This document shows, one piece after another, positions 39,504 to 48,936 of a stretch of 64,000 nucleotides of DNA; the stretch's first letter is position 1; every line of letters begins with the position of its first letter. A program made the translations under genes and the position numbers. Under the pieces are notes generated by a model, which was given only the letters and a program-made list of their open reading frames with translations, did no database searches and was not told the DNA's origin. The stretch is from Clostridia bacterium (GTDB lineage Bacteria > Bacillota > Clostridia > Peptostreptococcales > JAAYPU01), in contig JADQBM010000010.1 in assembly GCA_016278615.1 (NCBI GenBank), positions 1 to 64,000 of the forward strand, read 5' to 3'.

Positions 39504-41971
39504 CCTATCCTTACAATATCCGAAGATAAACGCCTTTGAAGATGGCCTACTTGCCCCATTGCTCTTTTAAGCATCATCTTCTCCCATTCACTCAATTCCT
39601 CAAGCATCAAAGTATTCTCTTGAGGAAAATTGATATCCATAGCGGATATTTGATTTTCAAAACGTAATTTTAGCAAAAAGCGCCATGCATCAATGGTATC
39701 TTGGGCAATGTCTGGTGGAAGACAGCCTGAGTTCATCAATGCTTGTAATCTTTTAGTGGTATTGGTTTCATGAATGCCACTCCTAAGCGCATATATGCGT
39801 GTAAAATTGACATAATGTAACATGGCACCCTTTAGATTGATATGATTTTCATGCTTACTATCCGATCGTATACGTCCAAATATATCTGCAGGAAGGCGAA
39901 AATCCAGAGTATTCTGAGCCAGATAGAAAAGAAATCCTGGGTTTTCTTCTACTTTTTTAAAAACACTTTGACGCAAGGTCATGGCAAGGGTATCATCCCC
40001 CGCAATGGTGCGAAAATCAAAAAAGATATTTACCTTAAGCAAGTCATCTGGAAGACTTGCTTGTATCCAAGAATGGAATTTATGTTTCCACTCATTCTGG
40101 TTCATACACCATATGGGATTTGCCGCAGTATTCCCTGCGCTACAGGAAGGTATGCCTGCTTCTGTACAAATTGAAGTGACAAGTTCCCCAAAACGATGAA
40201 AGTATTCAGCATTTCGGGAACCTTTTTCACCTGATTCAAAAATAATGGCGGTATCCTGATCCGCATTCAATGTAGGCTCCCATCTGCCAACACTCCCTAC
40301 AGCCAACAAAGCATAGGGACATGGCGGTGGTCCTATTGATGTAATCGCCTTTTTCACTGCATCATCAAAAATACCATTTATGGCTCTTGAAGTCATTGCT
40401 GTAACTCTATCAACATCTATTCCCATTTTTACAAATTCTCTCAGCATCACCTTTGATCGTAAAAATTGTTGCCCCTCACTTCCCTCTCCAGATATCATTC
40501 TTAATAGATCTGTCTCCTGTGAAAATCTCCTATCAGGGGATAAAAGTTCGGACAATACATCTTGTGGGGCCCGATTCATAAGATGTAGTTGCGTCCCCTC
40601 TATTAAAAAGACCATTATCTGACCTTTCAAAGCTTTGGTCTCAATGCCAACAGACCAAGCTCTAAAATAATCTGCCATGATATGAGAAGACTGCAATAAC
40701 ATATTTTCAACTTTATTATCTATTTGAAGCTGAGTAAAGAATCGGCTTGCATCTCCTTCTTTTAATAAGTTTCGAAAGGATAATCCCAAAAGAGTTTTCA
40801 GGTCCATTTGAAACATACTTATAACCCGCTGGTCAGCTGATATAATCTTTCCACTCAAAGCATTCTCAAGTATTAATATTCCAAAACCACTTTTCCTTAG
40901 GGATTCTTGTATGATAAGGCTATTATCCGTGTTCTCTTTTAATTGGCAAAGGTATCCTGTATACAATATCGCACGATTATTATGGACAATGGTATCCTCG
41001 GCAGATAACAATACCTGCTCTGGTCCATTTTTTCCATGAAGAGCTATTTCTACAGAATGTACATCTTCCCGTTTGTCTAAGTCATTTAGTTTGTCGAACT
41101 CTAAAGCATCTACAAATAAATCCTTGAAATATTTGTAAAGTATTTCATCTTCATTCTTCCCAAGGCATTCACAAGCTTTTTTATTAGCGGCTACAATGAC
41201 ACCATCAATTGTAAGAAAAATCATCTCAACGGAAGCATGGGCTAAAGCCTGGTACCGCTCACGGGAATAAATTAGCTCTTTTTCAGCAAGACACCTTCCT
41301 GTTTCACTTTTCCAACCTCTTTGAATGGCGAATAGCAAAAGTCCCATAACAATGACCCCAACGCCTACCGATATTAACATCAACCGAAGGGTAACTGCTT
41401 CTATTTCTGCATGTACATCATCCAAATAAATACCGCTTCCAACCACCCATCCCCAAGGTTCAAAGAATCTAATGTAAGAAAGTTTGGGCAATGGATTTTC
41501 TATATTGTGCTGTCGCGGCCACATATAATGTATATATCCCTCACCATTGCTTTTAGCTATCTGGACAGCCTCAACAAAAATCAACTTGCCTTCTGAATCT
41601 GAATATTGGTTGAGAGATGTTCCTTCAAGCTCAGAAAAATAAGGATGCATAACCATATTAGGCTGAAGATCTGTAATCCACAGATAGTCCTTATTTCCGT
41701 CGCCATATCGTAAAGCTCTCATTTCAGTTAATGCTGCCTGCCTTGATTCTTCTGGGCTCACAATTCCTTCATTTTCCATTTGAGCATGCTTTTCCAGAAT
41801 AGATGTGGCAGATGTTACGATGGCCTGAATAATATCCTGTTTTTGCTGCATCAGAGCTTCTTCTGTTGCAGGAATAATAACCATTCCGATTGCTATTGCA
41901 AACAAAGCGATGGCTAAAACAGGTGGCAATATAAAGCTAAAGATCATTTTTATTCTTTGCTTTTTATCCAT
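39500..41971 (-). CDS. Cache - PAS - DUF294 putative nucleotidyltransferase signalling protein
   Basis: Cache-like DYLWITDLQPNMVMHPYFSELEG, PAS, LLAVGSVGRWEPTLNADQDTAIIFE (GSxGR..DQD), DUF294_C-like tail. Confidence 0.82.
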   Translation of the reverse strand: MDKKQRIKMIFSFILPPVLAIALFAIAIGMVIIPATEEALMQQKQDIIQAIVTSATSILEKHAQMENEGIVSPEESRQAALTEMRALRYGDGNKDYLWITDLQPNMVMHPYFSELEGTSLNQYSDSEGKLIFVEAVQIAKSNGEGYIHYMWPRQHNIENPLPKLSYIRFFEPWGWVVGSGIYLDDVHAEIEAVTLRLMLISVGVGVIVMGLLLFAIQRGWKSETGRCLAEKELIYSRERYQALAHASVEMIFLTIDGVIVAANKKACECLGKNEDEILYKYFKDLFVDALEFDKLNDLDKREDVHSVEIALHGKNGPEQVLLSAEDTIVHNNRAILYTGYLCQLKENTDNSLIIQESLRKSGFGILILENALSGKIISADQRVISMFQMDLKTLLGLSFRNLLKEGDASRFFTQLQIDNKVENMLLQSSHIMADYFRAWSVGIETKALKGQIMVFLIEGTQLHLMNRAPQDVLSELLSPDRRFSQETDLLRMISGEGSEGQQFLRSKVMLREFVKMGIDVDRVTAMTSRAINGIFDDAVKKAITSIGPPPCPYALLAVGSVGRWEPTLNADQDTAIIFESGEKGSRNAEYFHRFGELVTSICTEAGIPSCSAGNTAANPIWCMNQNEWKHKFHSWIQASLPDDLLKVNIFFDFRTIAGDDTLAMTLRQSVFKKVEENPGFLFYLAQNTLDFRLPADIFGRIRSDSKHENHINLKGAMLHYVNFTRIYALRSGIHETNTTKRLQALMNSGCLPPDIAQDTIDAWRFLLKLRFENQISAMDINFPQENTLMLEELSEWEKMMLKRAMGQVGHLQRRLSSDIVRIG

Positions 41972-42116
41972 TTCCTCAACCCTCAAATCTATTGGTATTA
42001 TTTTACATGCATTCTTCTTCATGATATTATATGGATTACAGTTCAGTCAAGAATAATTCTTTAGGTTATAATTTCATTAAAGTCTTTTTTTCTTTGAATG
42101 TAAAGGTAAATAAATA

Positions 42117-42149
42117 AGGAGAAAAGATTTTCTATATCTCTTCTCCTTA
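42117..42149 (-). terminator. terminator downstream of satP
   Basis: AAGGAGAAAAGATTTTCTATATCTCTTCTCCTT. Confidence 0.6.
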
Positions 42150-42187
42150 CATCTTTTATAAAACACATATTTTTTTAAACAGGCAAT

Positions 42188-42874
42188 CTATTTAAATATA
42201 CCAAATGGTTGTCCCACAGGAAGAAATTCTTTTCCAAAATGACCATTTAATACAGCAGCTCCCGATCCGTAAAAAGAGACCATAGCTATGAGTAATTCTG
42301 AATATGCTGCAAACTGGTGAGAAAATTCTTTTAGTATTCCAAAGGTGCTAAGGGCAAGCCCTACAAATAAACAGTCAATCAATACAAATATGATAAAAAG
42401 AACCTTGTTGGTTTCCATTGACCCAATGGTCATGAAAATCGAAAATATGAGATACCCGATAAAAGCAAAACCTAACTGGCCAATATCTGCTGTTTGCATC
42501 ATGGTTTCTCCAAACACACCGTTTTGTATGAGCCAGGTTGTAGCAATTCCAAACCAGAAAAAGGAATACCCGCCAAAAGCGGTAGCGCCAAAAACATTAT
42601 TGAGTTTTGCATCAGAAAAACATGCGTATAGCTGTGCCGCCGCACCTAAAAAAATTGCCCAAGGAATAATAAGTGCCGTTCCTTCAGTCCATCCAAGTTT
42701 TTGGGATGACGCAACCAACGTTACCATCGCAAGACCAAAGAGACCTATTGCAGAAGGATTTGCTGTTACAACTGAAACTTTTGCATTAACATCTGAAACG
42801 ATTGACTTATGGGATAAATGCTCCTCCTTTTGATTAAAATGATTTCTTGCATTCGCATTTGAAATGTCTGACAT
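42188..42874 (-). CDS. acetate uptake transporter, GPR1/FUN34/YaaH (SatP) family
   Basis: VTANPSAIGLFGLAMVTL, YSFFWFGIA motifs. Confidence 0.9.
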   Translation of the reverse strand: MSDISNANARNHFNQKEEHLSHKSIVSDVNAKVSVVTANPSAIGLFGLAMVTLVASSQKLGWTEGTALIIPWAIFLGAAAQLYACFSDAKLNNVFGATAFGGYSFFWFGIATTWLIQNGVFGETMMQTADIGQLGFAFIGYLIFSIFMTIGSMETNKVLFIIFVLIDCLFVGLALSTFGILKEFSHQFAAYSELLIAMVSFYGSGAAVLNGHFGKEFLPVGQPFGIFK

Positions 42875-43092
42875 GAGATCAGTGCCCCTTTCATTTATGA
42901 TAAAAAATAATATTGTATACTAAAAGCACACATCATCTAATATATAACAGAATACGACTAAATTCAACAGCTATTTTATTAGAACAAAAAAAAACAGAAC
43001 TGACCTTTCCAGATCAGTTTCAAAAATTCATTCCCCACTTTGTCAAAGACTTCTCCATTATAAAAATTAACCTCTCACCTTACCAGTATATA

Positions 43093-44292
43093 TTACAGTA
43101 TCGGATACCCTGATTCTTTTAATACACGCATGATTTTTTGGCCATGTTTAATGTTATTTGTTTCTAATCTTATATGAATAATGGTCGTATCCAATGATAA
43201 ATCTTTATCATATCGATCATGATAGACATTAAGTATATTGCCACCTTCTGAAGCGATTATTTCGGTAATTTTATTAAGCATCCCCGGCTTATCTGGCACC
43301 ACCGTTCGAATATTAATATTTCTTCCTGCTTTTATAAGTCCCTTCTCAATAATTTTATTAATAAAATTCATATCAATATTTCCACCAGTCAATAAGCATA
43401 TGGCTTTCTTTCCTGTGACATTTATTTTATTATTCAAAAGCGCCGCGAGTCCCACTGCCCCAGAACCTTCTACCAATTGTTTTTCTCTTTCTAAAAGTAA
43501 CAATATTGCACTTGCAATTTCTTCATCATTGGCCGTTACAACATCATCAACATATCGATTGAGTATGGGGAAATTCTTTTCTCCAGGCGTTTTAATAGCA
43601 ATCCCATCTGCAATGGTATATGCATTTTCTAACGCAATACATTTCCCTTCTTCTTTCGAACATTTATAGCTTGCGGCATTTTCTGCTTCAACACCAATGA
43701 TCAAAACATCAGGTTTTAAAGACTTCACAGCAACAGAAATTCCAGAAAGAAGTCCACCACCTCCTATTGGTGCTATAATAACACCCACGTCCGGAAGGCT
43801 GTGAATCATTTCAAGCCCAATAACACCTTGCCCTGCCATAATTTCATAATCATTAAAAGCATGTATCAACGTCATTTGTTTTTCCTTTTGGATTTCATGA
43901 GCTCTTCCATAAGCATCATCGTAGCAATTACCATGCAAGATAACTTCTGCACCGTAACCTTCCGTGGCACTAATTTTGGAAAGAGGTGCATTTTGTGGCA
44001 TTACAATAGTCGCCTTGATTTTTGCTAAGGCTGCGGCTAAAGCAACACCTTGGGCATGGTTGCCAGCACTTGCAGCAACAACACCCTTTTTTTTATCTGT
44101 TTCATTTAAAGAAACAATTTTATTATAAGCGCCTCTGATTTTAAAAGAACCTGTTCGCTGTTGATTTTCATATTTGAAATAAACTTCTCCCCCACACATT
44201 TTAGAAAAAGTATTGGATTTCTCCATGGTTGTTTTATGAATAATGCCCTCAATATTTTCCTGAGCCTTATAAATATCCTTAATATCAAGCAT
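43093..44292 (-). CDS. ilvA: threonine ammonia-lyase with C-terminal ACT domain
   Basis: GSFKIRGAYNKI PLP-lysine motif, ASAGNHAQGVA, GGGGLLSG, C-terminal ACT VPDKPGMLNKITEII. Confidence 0.93.
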   Translation of the reverse strand: MLDIKDIYKAQENIEGIIHKTTMEKSNTFSKMCGGEVYFKYENQQRTGSFKIRGAYNKIVSLNETDKKKGVVAASAGNHAQGVALAAALAKIKATIVMPQNAPLSKISATEGYGAEVILHGNCYDDAYGRAHEIQKEKQMTLIHAFNDYEIMAGQGVIGLEMIHSLPDVGVIIAPIGGGGLLSGISVAVKSLKPDVLIIGVEAENAASYKCSKEEGKCIALENAYTIADGIAIKTPGEKNFPILNRYVDDVVTANDEEIASAILLLLEREKQLVEGSGAVGLAALLNNKINVTGKKAICLLTGGNIDMNFINKIIEKGLIKAGRNINIRTVVPDKPGMLNKITEIIASEGGNILNVYHDRYDKDLSLDTTIIHIRLETNNIKHGQKIMRVLKESGYPIL

Positions 44293-44523
44293 CCCGTTTA
44301 TCTCCTTATTTCTAAATTAAAGCAATTCAAATTCTAATATATATTATGCAATTATTTAAGGAAGATTATTCCTATAACCTATACCTTTTGAGTTTTAAGT
44401 CTAAATAACTCCTTCGGAGCAGTTTAAACTTATCCTTCCACTTCCACTAATTCACACTAAAAAAATAAATACATATAATGTATTTACCTGTTGTTTTTTC
44501 ATTTTTCATGAGAGGTGTAGAAA

Positions 44524-44661
44524 ATGTCCAGTAACAATAACAATACTGACCGTTTAGCTCTTTTTGCTTCTTTTTTAAGTTTGCTTAGTTCTATCATTTT
44601 TTTCAGTATAGCGCTACGACTTGTAACCGAAGGTGGTTCAGAAGACATTATAGTAGGTTGA
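44524..44661 (+). CDS. 45-aa single-TM small protein MSSNNNNTDRLALFASFLSLLSSIIFFSIALRLVTEGGSEDIIVG
   Basis: GAGAGGTG RBS, complete ORF not in ORF track, TM-like segment. Confidence 0.4.
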   Translation: MSSNNNNTDRLALFASFLSLLSSIIFFSIALRLVTEGGSEDIIVG

Positions 44662-44695
44662 AGTATGGGAAACTTACAGATCGAAAACGTTTTTT

Positions 44696-44722
44696 AAAAA
44701 GGGCCATTTTTTGACCCTTTAT
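44696..44722 (-). terminator. terminator of the 44730-44978 gene
   Basis: Minus AAAGGGTCAAAAAATGGCCCTTTTTAAAAAA. Confidence 0.65.
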
Positions 44723-44729
44723 TACCATG

Positions 44730-44978
44730 CTACAATTCAATGTATTTGCTTCGAACGCCTTCTATTGCATTGAGTTCATCCTTAAAAGCATCCAAATTCT
44801 CTTCCTCTGGTGCAAGTTGAAGAATAATAAGTCCCTCTTCAGAACATACATCACCCGCCTCGTGGAGTCCAATTCTTGCTTTAATGTTACATCCATATTT
44901 GGTAAAAAGATCTTGCACCCTATCAATTTGCTTACTTCTGTGGTTAACGGCAACCGCTAGTATTTTATGTTTTCCCAT
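44730..44978 (-). CDS. TM1266-like iron-only hydrogenase system regulator (ACT-like)
   Basis: AVAVNHRSKQIDRVQDLFTKYGCNIKARIGLHEAGDVCSEEGLIILQL. Confidence 0.8.
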   Translation of the reverse strand: MGKHKILAVAVNHRSKQIDRVQDLFTKYGCNIKARIGLHEAGDVCSEEGLIILQLAPEEENLDAFKDELNAIEGVRSKYIEL

Positions 44979-45007
44979 GGTATTAGAACCTCCCTTGTAT
45001 CTACTCT

Positions 45008-45372
45008 TTTAAGTATAAAGCATAAATAGACGCCTTTGGCGTAGGAAAAGTGTGAGTTTAAATAGGCTACTTCGTAGCCAGTTTAAGTTTAAGTTCAAAC
45101 AGAAGATTTTGTGAAACAAAATCCTCCATAATTCTTAATTCTTAATTCTTATCTTACACTTCCACTTCTAGTTTTACTTAAACTTAAACTTAAACTTATC
45201 CTTACCCTTACACTTCCACTTCTACTTTTACTTAAACTTATCTTTCCACTTACACTTCAACTTATACTTTTACTTACACTTCAACTTATACTTACACTTA
45301 CACTTACACTTACACTTACACTTATACTTCAACTTATACTTTTACTTGCACTTCCACTTATCCTTCCACTTC
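45008..45372. repeat. composite intergenic region: GC hairpins, GATTTTGTGAAACAAAATC core, and a ~200-bp degenerate hexamer array (ACTTAC/ACTTAA)n
   Basis: CTTACACTTACACTTACACTTACACTTACACTTATACTT... period-6 array; core AAGATTTTGTGAAACAAAATCCTCC. Confidence 0.85.
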
Positions 45373-45379
45373 CGCAGAA

Positions 45380-45781
45380 TTATTTCCTCTCTGGTATGAT
45401 TTCCAACCAATAGCCATCTGGATCCGAAATAAAATAAATGCCCATAGCTTTATTTTCGAAACAGATACATCCCATTTCCTTATGAAGCTTATAAGCTCCA
45501 TCAAAATCATCCGTTCTAAAAGCAATATGAATTTCATTATCTCCTAAATTATAAGGCCCTTCCTTATCTCTAAGCCAAGTAAGTTCTATTAAATGCTTGG
45601 AAATGCCATCCCCTAAAAAAACAATAATAAAACTACCGTCATCGGCATGGGTGCGTCTTTCTTCTTTAAGCCCCAAAGCTTTATTATAGAATTCTATAGA
45701 TGCCTCAAGATTCTTTACATTAATGTTATTATGTACCACCTCAAATTTCATAAAATTCACCTCCATTCTATATTGTATCAA
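45380..45781 (-). CDS. VOC family (glyoxalase-like) protein
   Basis: VHNNINVKNLEASIEFYNKALGLKEERR, YFISDPDGYWLEIIPE. Confidence 0.9.
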   Translation of the reverse strand: MIQYRMEVNFMKFEVVHNNINVKNLEASIEFYNKALGLKEERRTHADDGSFIIVFLGDGISKHLIELTWLRDKEGPYNLGDNEIHIAFRTDDFDGAYKLHKEMGCICFENKAMGIYFISDPDGYWLEIIPERK

Positions 45782-46100
45782 ATTCCAATTGTAAATAAAA
45801 GTGTGAGTAGAAGTGTAAGTGTGAGTGTGAGTGTAAGTATGAGAGAAGAAAAGCTTTGAATAATGTGTTTTAAAAACTCAACACTTTAATCTTTATATTC
45901 ATTCAACTTAAACTACTCCGAAGGAGTTTATTTATACTTAATATCTTGACACTTACACTGCCCCGAAGGAGCCTATTCATACTTGACACTTAAATAATTC
46001 TTTGACAGAAGCACCTCAACTGGTTAAAATAGAAAGGTATGTAATTAAAGAGTTTCAAGTGCAAAGTTTAAGAATTAAGCTTAAGTGTAAGTGTAAGTGT

Positions 46101-46216
46101 AAATTGTAGAGATGGGTCCCTGTGCCCATCCGCATCATTGAATAAAAAAAAGTTTAAGTATAAGTGTAAGTTAAATTGTAGGGATGGGTCCCTGTGCCCA
46201 TCCGCATCATTGAATA
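46101..46216 (+). repeat. tandem ~72-bp duplication in ABC-F leader
   Basis: AAATTGTAG(A/G)GATGGGTCCCTGTGCCCATCCGCATCATTGAATA at 46101-46144 and 46173-46216, each preceded by hexamer repeats. Confidence 0.85.
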
Positions 46217-46230
46217 GAGGAGAATAAGTA

Positions 46231-47787
46231 ATGAGTGTATTAATTGTAGAAAATGTTTCTCATGGCTTTGGAGCACGTAAAATACTTGAAAACGCCTCAT
46301 TTCGCCTATTAAAAGGTGAGCATGTGGGGCTTATCGGTGCAAATGGAGAAGGAAAATCTACATTTCTAAATATTATTACTGGACACCTTGCTCCAGATGA
46401 AGGAAAAGTAGAATGGTCCAAAAGGGTAACTGTTGGATATCTGGATCAACATACCATTTTAAAAAAAGGCAAAACCATCAGAGAAGTATTAAGAGAAGCT
46501 TTTCAAGGCATGTTTGATCTGGAATCAGAGATGCTATTGCTATATGAAAAAATGAGTGATGCCTCATCAGAAGAATTAGATAGCATGATGGAAGATGTAG
46601 GAGAAATCCAAAACTTTCTTGAGCATAGTGGCTTTTATACACTGGATGCCAAAATCGAAGAACTAGCAAATGGATTAGGTTTAGGAGAAATAGGACTTGA
46701 CCGTGATGTTGCCGAGCTAAGTGGCGGCCAGCGAACAAAAATACTCTTGACAAAACTGCTCCTTCAAAATCCAACGATTTTACTTTTGGATGAGCCTACC
46801 AACTATCTTGATCCCGAACATATCCAATGGCTCAAAAGATATCTTCAAGAATATGAAAACAGCTTTATACTTATTTCACATGATATCCCATTCTTAAATG
46901 AAGTAATCAATGTTATTTATCATGTTGAAAATGGCATATTGACCCGGTATTCTGGAGACTACTCGCAATTTCGACAGATGTACTCAGTAAAGAAAGAACA
47001 AGAATCAAAGGCTTATGAAAAACAGCAGCAAGAAATAGATAAAATGGAAGATTTTATTTCCAGAAATAAAGCACGCGTTGCAACGCGTGGCATGGCCAAC
47101 AGCCGGCAAAAGAGACTGGATAAGATAGAAGTCATGGAAAGGCCAAGAGAAAAACCCAAACCGATTTTTGAATTTCGCGCAGGAAGAACCCCAAGTCGAT
47201 TTATCGTCGAGGCGAAAGATTTGGTATTGGGTTATGATGAGCCTCTAACCAAACCTGTAGATGTGATTATAGAAAGAGGTCAAAAAATAGCCATACGTGG
47301 TGTCAATGGGTTAGGAAAATCCACCCTTCTAAAGACTTTACTGGGTCACATTCCCCCTATATCGGGCACTGTAACCTTAGGGGATTATCTCGCTCCTGGC
47401 TATTTTGAACAAGAGTCCAATCGCAATAACAACAACACAGCCCTTGAAGAAATATGGAAAGCCTACCCTTCTATGGAGAACAGGGAAGTTCGTTCTGCAT
47501 TGGCACGTTGTGGTTTAACCAATGAACATATTACAAGTCAAATGATGGTTCTAAGTGGTGGTGAAAATGCCAAAGTCCGATTGTGTCACTTAATGTTGAA
47601 AGACATCAATTGGCTGGTATTAGACGAGCCTACCAACCACTTAGACCTTGAAGCCAAAGATGAACTGAAAAGAGCTTTAATTGCTTTTAAAGGGACTATT
47701 TTGTTAGTCTCCCATGAGCCCTATTTCTACGAAGACTGGGTAACCGACATTTGGAATGTAGAGGATTGGACGACAAAAATTGTATAA
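46231..47787 (+). CDS. ABC-F family ATP-binding cassette protein
   Basis: Two ABC domains (GANGEGKST, GVNGLGKST; LSGGQRTK, LSGGENAKV), linker, no TM. Confidence 0.94.
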   Translation: MSVLIVENVSHGFGARKILENASFRLLKGEHVGLIGANGEGKSTFLNIITGHLAPDEGKVEWSKRVTVGYLDQHTILKKGKTIREVLREAFQGMFDLESEMLLLYEKMSDASSEELDSMMEDVGEIQNFLEHSGFYTLDAKIEELANGLGLGEIGLDRDVAELSGGQRTKILLTKLLLQNPTILLLDEPTNYLDPEHIQWLKRYLQEYENSFILISHDIPFLNEVINVIYHVENGILTRYSGDYSQFRQMYSVKKEQESKAYEKQQQEIDKMEDFISRNKARVATRGMANSRQKRLDKIEVMERPREKPKPIFEFRAGRTPSRFIVEAKDLVLGYDEPLTKPVDVIIERGQKIAIRGVNGLGKSTLLKTLLGHIPPISGTVTLGDYLAPGYFEQESNRNNNNTALEEIWKAYPSMENREVRSALARCGLTNEHITSQMMVLSGGENAKVRLCHLMLKDINWLVLDEPTNHLDLEAKDELKRALIAFKGTILLVSHEPYFYEDWVTDIWNVEDWTTKIV

Positions 47788-47790
47788 AAA

Positions 47791-47946
47791 TTATTGGTTC
47801 TCGGTTTCATCCACCAACTCTTTTTCGCCTCTTGCTACAAGCTCTCTGAGGGTCATATTGCCAAAATCTGCTTCGATAAAGGTTGGTTTATTCTTATAAT
47901 CACTAAGTCTTTCATTGTTTCTTTTTACACTGCTATCTTCCTTCAT
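47791..47946 (-). CDS. 51-aa SASP-like small protein MKEDSSVKRNNERLSDYKNKPTFIEADFGNMTLRELVARGEKELVDETENQ
   Basis: ATG overlaps just downstream of the SASP-like stop; C-terminal GNMTLRELVARGEKELV resembles the adjacent SASP GGRMTHKLVEMGEKELI. Confidence 0.5.
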   Translation of the reverse strand: MKEDSSVKRNNERLSDYKNKPTFIEADFGNMTLRELVARGEKELVDETENQ

Positions 47947-47947
47947 G

Positions 47948-48118
47948 CTAACGCATCTCCTTCTTTCTAATCAATTCTTTTTCGCCCATCTCAACTAGCT
48001 TGTGCGTCATTCTTCCACCAATTTTTCCACCATTAACTATCTTTGACGTGATTTCCTGGGATACTTCTAATTTCATTTTTTCCAGAGCTTTCATTGCATT
48101 GGGATCTATTTTATCCAA
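47948..48118 (-). CDS. small acid-soluble spore protein-like (alpha/beta-type, TTG start)
   Basis: LDKIDPNAMKALEKMKLEVSQEITSKIVNGGKIGGRMTHKLVEMGEKELIRKKEMR; GGGAGG RBS. Confidence 0.65.
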   Translation of the reverse strand: MDKIDPNAMKALEKMKLEVSQEITSKIVNGGKIGGRMTHKLVEMGEKELIRKKEMR

Positions 48119-48239
48119 ATCTATCGCCTCCCTATTTGACTAGACCTATCACGGGCAGGCACAAGCCCCGCCCCAACAAGATTAAGTGTTAAGTTTAAGT
48201 GGGCTCCTTCGGAGTAGAGCGAGTTTAAAGACTTTTTAT

Positions 48240-48352
48240 GGTTTGCCCTCTGCTTCTACTTACACTTACACTTACACTTCTACTTTTTCTTACTTACCCT
48301 TCACCTTCACCTTATACTTACACTTATACTTAAGCTTAAGCTTCAGCTTTTC
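48240..48352. repeat. degenerate hexamer array (CTTACA)n adjacent to SASP stop
   Basis: CTACTTACACTTACACTTACACTTCTAC...CACCTTATACTTACACTTATACTTAAGCTTAAGC. Confidence 0.8.
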
Positions 48353-48363
48353 CCTTTTCCCTG

Positions 48364-48606
48364 TCACCTATCCCCATTAGTTGAATTCTCAAGAAGTGCT
48401 CTTTCCCCCATAGTTATAAGCCTTCTTGTCATCTCGCCACCTACAGGTCCTCCATAAAACCCATATTCTCTGGATGTCATTTCCCCTTTTTGGGTCGGTA
48501 TTGGCACACGATCCATCCCTAATTCCTCTGCTATTTCCATTTTCATCTGGTTCAAAGCTTCTTTAGCATTTCCATCAAGTAATTGTTTTGACATAATCTC
48601 TACCAC
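48364..48606 (-). CDS. alpha/beta-type small acid-soluble spore protein
   Basis: ALNQMKMEIAEELGMDRV...GGPVGGEMTRRLITMGERALL. Confidence 0.9.
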   Translation of the reverse strand: MVEIMSKQLLDGNAKEALNQMKMEIAEELGMDRVPIPTQKGEMTSREYGFYGGPVGGEMTRRLITMGERALLENSTNGDR

Positions 48607-48703
48607 CTTTTTAAATTTAATATATACTACTATTTTTATTAGTTTTCTCTAAGTCATTCAAGGCAAATAAAGGCATGCCTTCCATTGCCAAATAAAGTGA
48701 GCC

Positions 48704-48805
48704 CCATCAGTGGGAGTTTCAAACTCTCCACTGATGGCAAGACGAACAAATTTCGAATTTAGCAGCTCTTGATCTCGCCACCTATAGAGTGGGAGTCTTA
48801 GAGCT
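48704..48805. other. multi-hairpin intergenic structured region
   Basis: CCATCAGTGGGAGTTTCAAACTCTCCACTGATGG and AGCTCTTGATCTCGCCACCTATAGAGTGGGAGTCTTAGAGCT. Confidence 0.55.
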
Positions 48806-48936
48806 GTTTAATGAGATAATTTTACTCACAATACTCCACTTATGAATTTAAACACAAAACCATTTGACAACTGAAATAATTTAAAGTAAGATGGTTAAAA
48901 TTTGAATAAGAATAAATATCATAAAGGAGGTTCTAA

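Noticed and set aside
39842-40174. 110-aa plus-strand ORF
   Set aside because: Antisense to Cache-PAS-DUF294 gene, no domain recognised.
42345-42833. 162-aa plus-strand ORF
   Set aside because: Lies antisense inside the clear SatP gene; composition is typical of shadow ORFs.
43238-43669. 143-aa plus-strand ORF
   Set aside because: Antisense to well-supported threonine ammonia-lyase.
45158-45372. Long periodic array considered as a CRISPR or minisatellite coding region
   Set aside because: Period is 6 bp and degenerate, with no spacer/repeat alternation and no cas genes nearby.
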